A stretch of 38,526 nucleotides of DNA. Origin: a virus. The stretch is from the IMG/VR virus record IMGVR_UViG_3300042568_000519, positions 1 to 38,526 of that record. One strand, written 5' to 3'. A model generated the notes under the pieces. That model worked only from the letters and a program-made list of their open reading frames with translations. It was not told where the DNA came from and ran no database searches. A program made the position numbers and the translations under genes. Position 1 is the first letter of the stretch; the number at the start of each line of letters is the position of its first letter. Of the stretch, positions 38,162 to 38,526 are shown one piece after another.

Positions 38162-38526
38162 AGATCGTTAGCTCAGTTCGTTGAGGATTGACCGACGGGC
38201 CATGCGACCGCCCATGCTCCGCATCGCCGCGGCGAGGATCTCCTCGGGATCGTAGTTGATGTCGCGGAAGTACCGGCTCGAAGCCATGTCCCGATTGCGA
38301 GTCAGCACGGGGTTGACCGGAAGCTCGGGCAACGGGGTCGTGATGACTGGCCTGCTCAGCACCGAGGCACCGGGGAGTACGATGGGGTTGCGAGTGGTCG
38401 TTGACGGAAAACTGGTTGTGGGCTGTAAGGTAAATTGAGGTTTATCCAACGGGATCAACCCTGGAGTGATAGGCTTGCTCTCTATAGCGGGGCCGGCAAC
38501 ACCAGTGTCCTCTATGTAGTAAGGCT
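38048..38526. repeat. Right copy of terminal redundancy
   Basis: Matches bases 1-479 over its whole length with 8 substitutions. Together the copies show that the window closes on itself with a unique length of about 38,047 bp. Confidence 0.9.
38168..38526 (-). CDS. 3' part of the proline-rich virion gene (second copy through terminal overlap)
   Basis: The frame runs in from the window edge and ends at 38168. It equals the C-terminal part of the gene at 121-1161 with two amino-acid changes (Pro to Ser near left position 234, Gln to Leu near 128) and six silent ones. It is not a separate gene. Confidence 0.85.
   Translation of the reverse strand, partial: PYYIEDTGVAGPAIESKPITPGLIPLDKPQFTLQPTTSFPSTTTRNPIVLPGASVLSRPVITTPLPELPVNPVLTRNRDMASSRYFRDINYDPEEILAAAMRSMGGRMARRSILNELS

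Noticed and set aside
1-38526. tRNA genes and diversity-generating retroelement
   Set aside because: No cloverleaf-like sequence, no reverse transcriptase motif and no template/variable repeat pair with adenine-biased changes were seen.

Overview
The window is an essentially complete genome of a tailed double-stranded DNA phage (Caudoviricetes, podovirus-like), read from a circular or circularly permuted molecule. Bases 1-479 recur at 38048-38526 with 8 substitutions and no indels, so the unique genome is about 38.05 kb and the ends overlap. The coding is GC-rich and dense. No integrase, phage repressor, tRNA, DNA polymerase, RNA polymerase or recognisable endolysin gene was found. The host cannot be named from the sequence; many start sites lack a Shine-Dalgarno motif and have A/C-rich leaders, which hints at a host outside the classic SD-dependent groups, but this is inference.

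Layout. (1) Late module, minus strand, 18010 down to 1 and, across the circle, 38161 down to 31631: small terminase, large terminase, portal, small head proteins, scaffold, N4-gp56-type major capsid protein, small tail-associated proteins, an S74-chaperone tail fibre, a holin-like/lipoprotein cassette, a beta-repeat tail fibre, then tail tubular A-like and B-like proteins, a gp13-like protein and four proteins that by order resemble T7 gp14-gp16, ending in a 1726-residue giant protein. (2) Early/replication module, minus strand, 31577 down to 21810: HTH protein, RecT-like annealing protein, RecE-like nuclease, DUF669-like protein, SF2 helicase, RuvC-like resolvase, about 16 small stop/start-coupled genes, a regulator with sigma4-like and alpha-CTD-like domains, and a primase-helicase. 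(3) A small plus-strand block, 18101-21937, diverging from the packaging genes and converging on the primase-helicase. It holds a compact operon of short proteins ending in a strong terminator, two non-coding stretches with repeats and large hairpins, and three further ORFs.

How it fits together. Replication appears to use a primase-helicase plus a complete recombination set (annealing protein, exonuclease, helicase, junction resolvase) with the host polymerase. Packaging uses TerS/TerL. DNA delivery probably relies on the ejection-type proteins, including the giant polyvalent protein. That giant protein carries a glycine-rich N-terminal segment, an HExxH metallopeptidase motif, repeated RFQRGE-type motifs between domains, and an in-frame AT-richer domain that looks acquired. 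The features most worth following up are this protein, the alpha-CTD-like regulator, the hairpin/repeat regions at 20.2-21.2 kb, and the plus-strand accessory operon.
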